A stretch of DNA of 64,000 bases from Cyanoderma ruficeps. Its lineage: Eukaryota > Chordata > Aves > Passeriformes > Timaliidae. The notes beneath the pieces were generated by a model. The model was not told the origin of the DNA and did no database searches. It saw only the letters and a list, made by a program, of their open reading frames with translations. Positions 62,004 to 64,000 of this stretch are shown here, one piece after another. Both the position numbers and the translations under genes were made by a program. The stretch lies in assembly GCA_008694505.1 (NCBI GenBank), contig VZDJ01000090.1, positions 7,619,521-7,683,520 on the forward strand. The letters run 5' to 3'. Every line of letters starts with the position of its first letter. Within the stretch, counting starts at the first letter, position 1.

Positions 62004-63714
62004 CTTATGGCTAAGGTAGAATGATGGCTTGTGTCTAAAAGCCACTTCCATAAAGCTCACAGTTTCACTTTTTTAATGTCGTTGTTTTGGTACTGTTAGT
62101 CTTAAATAATACAACGTTGAACCAAAAGATGTGGTATGGGAGGTCTGGGAAAACAGTAATTCTGCTTTTCCTTAAGCTGTATGTACAATTAACAGCTTGT
62201 CTCCTGCAAAACCGTGGACTTTTTTATTACTACTGTACAATTGTCTGTCAGACATGAGAGAAGAACTCTTCATAATTAGTTCCACTAATTCATAGATGTG
62301 AGTGGTAAATTGGGAGAAACGATTTAAGTACAAAAGCCAGTTATTTCTTCCTAATGGTACTATTTCTTGGGGGAAAAAAACCCCACCTTAATACCCAAAG
62401 CTCTTAAATTCTGTGCAAGCACTACAGCTTCTAAAATGCCTCTCTTCCTTGTAAAATGTCTGCACAACTTAGACTTCACAAGCTACCATCAGGACTGATG
62501 GCAAAAATCCCTTTAGCTTCATGGCATAAAATAGTTTTGATTTTGAATTACATTATTTCAGCTTTTATTAACAGAATTTTCAGCTGTGTATTCCTCAGAA
62601 GGTTCCTGCCTTTTTGGTTAGGTTAGCCTTCCAAAACTAGAAGCTGCTGTCTGTACAATCTCTTTTCTGCCTCTTTTCCTCATGCCACTCAGTCTTGTTC
62701 CTTCCTAGGGATCCAGGAGGCACAGACTGACACAAGCAAAAACTACCTGGCAACTGCTTTTACTTTTTTCCCTATGCTTTGGGGCCACTTGAATAGCACC
62801 TGCCTCCAAGTCAGACTTTCCTGATGCTCAGTGCAAGAAGCATCCAAGTCTTGGAGGTGACTTGAATTGAGAAAGGCCCTGCCCTGCCCTCCCCCAGAGT
62901 GTCCATTATTCTGTGTTCAGGTGTGAGCTTATACAAAAAAAGATCTGTACATACTTTTGTGAGTGCTTAAGGAAGCACACAAATATTCTAATGGTGCACA
63001 GTTTGTGTTAGACATGCATTTAGCACATATGGTACGTTTTAGCACAACTGCCAAATTTAGCCTTAGGGCTTTTTTTATGATTGTTCTTATTAGAAGCATG
63101 AAAGATTTCATAACCTTTGCAAAAGAACCAGTACTGTTCCAAAGAGTGTCCATTTCAGGCGTATTTATTGGAATTTGTATCCTTTGAATGTTCCAGTGTT
63201 CTGTACTATGAAAACATTGCAGTTGGTCATTTACTGGAGTAATGTAGACTCATTTTAGCTAGGTAATCACAAAATGAAGACAGTCTGAATGGCATATTTG
63301 CCATTTTTTTTCTTGTTAAAAAAAAGCACAGCTTTCTTACCTAAGTAGGAGAAAACCCCACTGTAAAAATGCTGTATTTTTATTCTAACAGCACTATTGG
63401 AAGGATGCTGAATCAATCTGTAGATGTGGGAACCCTTGGCTACACAGTAGCCCAGTTTTATGGACGTCAGGGGTTACTGTTTGTTTGTGATGCACTTCAA
63501 AGCCTTGTTTACTGCCCAGGTCCTTAAATGCTGTGGACAGACAACATCTGAGTGCAAACTGCAGTGCTGTTTGAGGGGCTGCCACCATGCCTTAATACCA
63601 GTACAGAGTCCTCACTTACCCCCTGAAAATCTGTTTGCAGAAGGGCTGTATATAAACTCTGGAGTCAAAAATCACTTGTGGCCTGTTCAGCATCTAAAAT
63701 GTGATACTGTGTAG
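62004..63714 (+). other. DCBLD2: DCBLD2 3' UTR or downstream flank
   Basis: Non-coding sequence after the TAG. No AATAAA was found between the stop and the window end, so the 3' UTR probably continues past the window or uses a variant signal. The human 3' UTR is recalled as several kb. A Pumilio-like TGTATATA occurs at 63647-63654. I see no gene on either strand. Confidence 0.6.
63647..63654 (+). promoter_or_regulatory. Pumilio-type site TGTATATA (candidate)
   Basis: Exact match to the TGTANATA Pumilio recognition element, in the probable 3' UTR. A single 8-mer can occur by chance, and the extent of the UTR is not established. Confidence 0.25.
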
Positions 63715-64000
63715 CATCATAGAATGGCTGGCGTTGGAAGGGACCCTAAAGATCATCTACTTCCAATCCCCTGCTCAGAGCTCCATTAAACCTGGCCTTG
63801 AACACTTGCAGGGATGGGTTATCTATAATTTCTTTGAGCACTCTGTTCCAGTGTCTCACCACCCTCACAGTAAAGAATTTCTTCCTAATCTGTAACCTAA
63901 GCTTCCCCTCTTTCAGTCTGTACCCATTTCCCCTTGTCCTGTCCCTCCAGTTCCCAACAAGGAGTCCCTCTCCAGCTTCCCTGTGGGCCCCTGCAGATCC
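63715..64000 (-). mobile_element. CR1 LINE 3'-end fragment (reverse orientation, runs off the window)
   Basis: Begins ATCATAGAATGGCTGG, the reverse complement of the CR1 tail. It continues with hallmark CR1 strings such as TTGGAAGGGACCCTAAAGAT, AACCTGGCCTTGAACACTTG and CTCACAGTAAAGAATTTCTT. The element is therefore 5'-truncated or continues beyond 64000 on the minus strand. The copy is fairly well preserved, apart from an apparent ~35-bp internal deletion after CCCCTGC relative to the consensus I recall. It may lie inside the DCBLD2 3' UTR. Confidence 0.9.

Noticed and set aside
1..64000. CRISPR arrays, operons, phage or intact retroviral genes
   Set aside because: No regularly spaced repeats, no clustered prokaryotic genes, and no gag/pol/env-like frames or paired LTRs were seen.

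Overview
The window is nuclear DNA from a vertebrate, almost certainly a bird. The evidence is a spliced gene with GT-AG introns, a CpG-island promoter, a compact gene of about 39 kb, and CR1-type LINE remnants of avian character at about 10.3, 19.2 and 63.7 kb. G-runs followed by long T-runs in non-coding DNA remind me of songbirds, but that is only a hint. I see no prokaryotic-style gene organisation, CRISPR array, rRNA or tRNA.

Layout. Positions 1-22.5 kb are AT-rich intergenic DNA upstream of the gene. This stretch holds two CR1 remnants, AT-rich simple repeats and no gene I can support. A CpG island (about 22.69-23.61 kb) carries the promoter region and exon 1 of the only gene recognised, DCBLD2 (discoidin, CUB and LCCL domain-containing 2; also ESDN/CLCP1), on the plus strand. 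Fifteen coding exons run from the ATG at 23071 to the TAG ending at 62003. I joined them by splice consensus, reading-frame phase and remembered similarity to the human protein. The predicted protein is 721 residues: signal peptide, CUB domain (exons 2-3), LCCL domain (exons 4-7), F5/8 type C (discoidin) domain (exons 8-10), Thr/Pro-rich juxtamembrane linker (exon 11), one transmembrane helix (exon 12) and a cytoplasmic tail (exons 13-15) with seven YxxP motifs. From 62004 to the window end lies the 3' UTR or flank. No AATAAA was seen there, and a minus-strand CR1 remnant runs off the end.

There is one gene, so there is no operon or pathway context. DCBLD2 is a type I membrane receptor-like scaffold whose tail tyrosines are phosphorylated and recruit SH2 adaptors such as CRKL.

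No new multi-gene system is visible. The best leads are four. First, an in-frame, phase 1-1, 21-nt microexon candidate in intron 3. Second, possible intron 11 read-through with an AATAAA, which would make a secreted ectodomain. Third, a 15-codon uORF whose stop overlaps the main ATG. Fourth, a diverged, shortened C-terminus. All need transcript data; calls rest on reading the sequence and recalled family knowledge, and no search was run.
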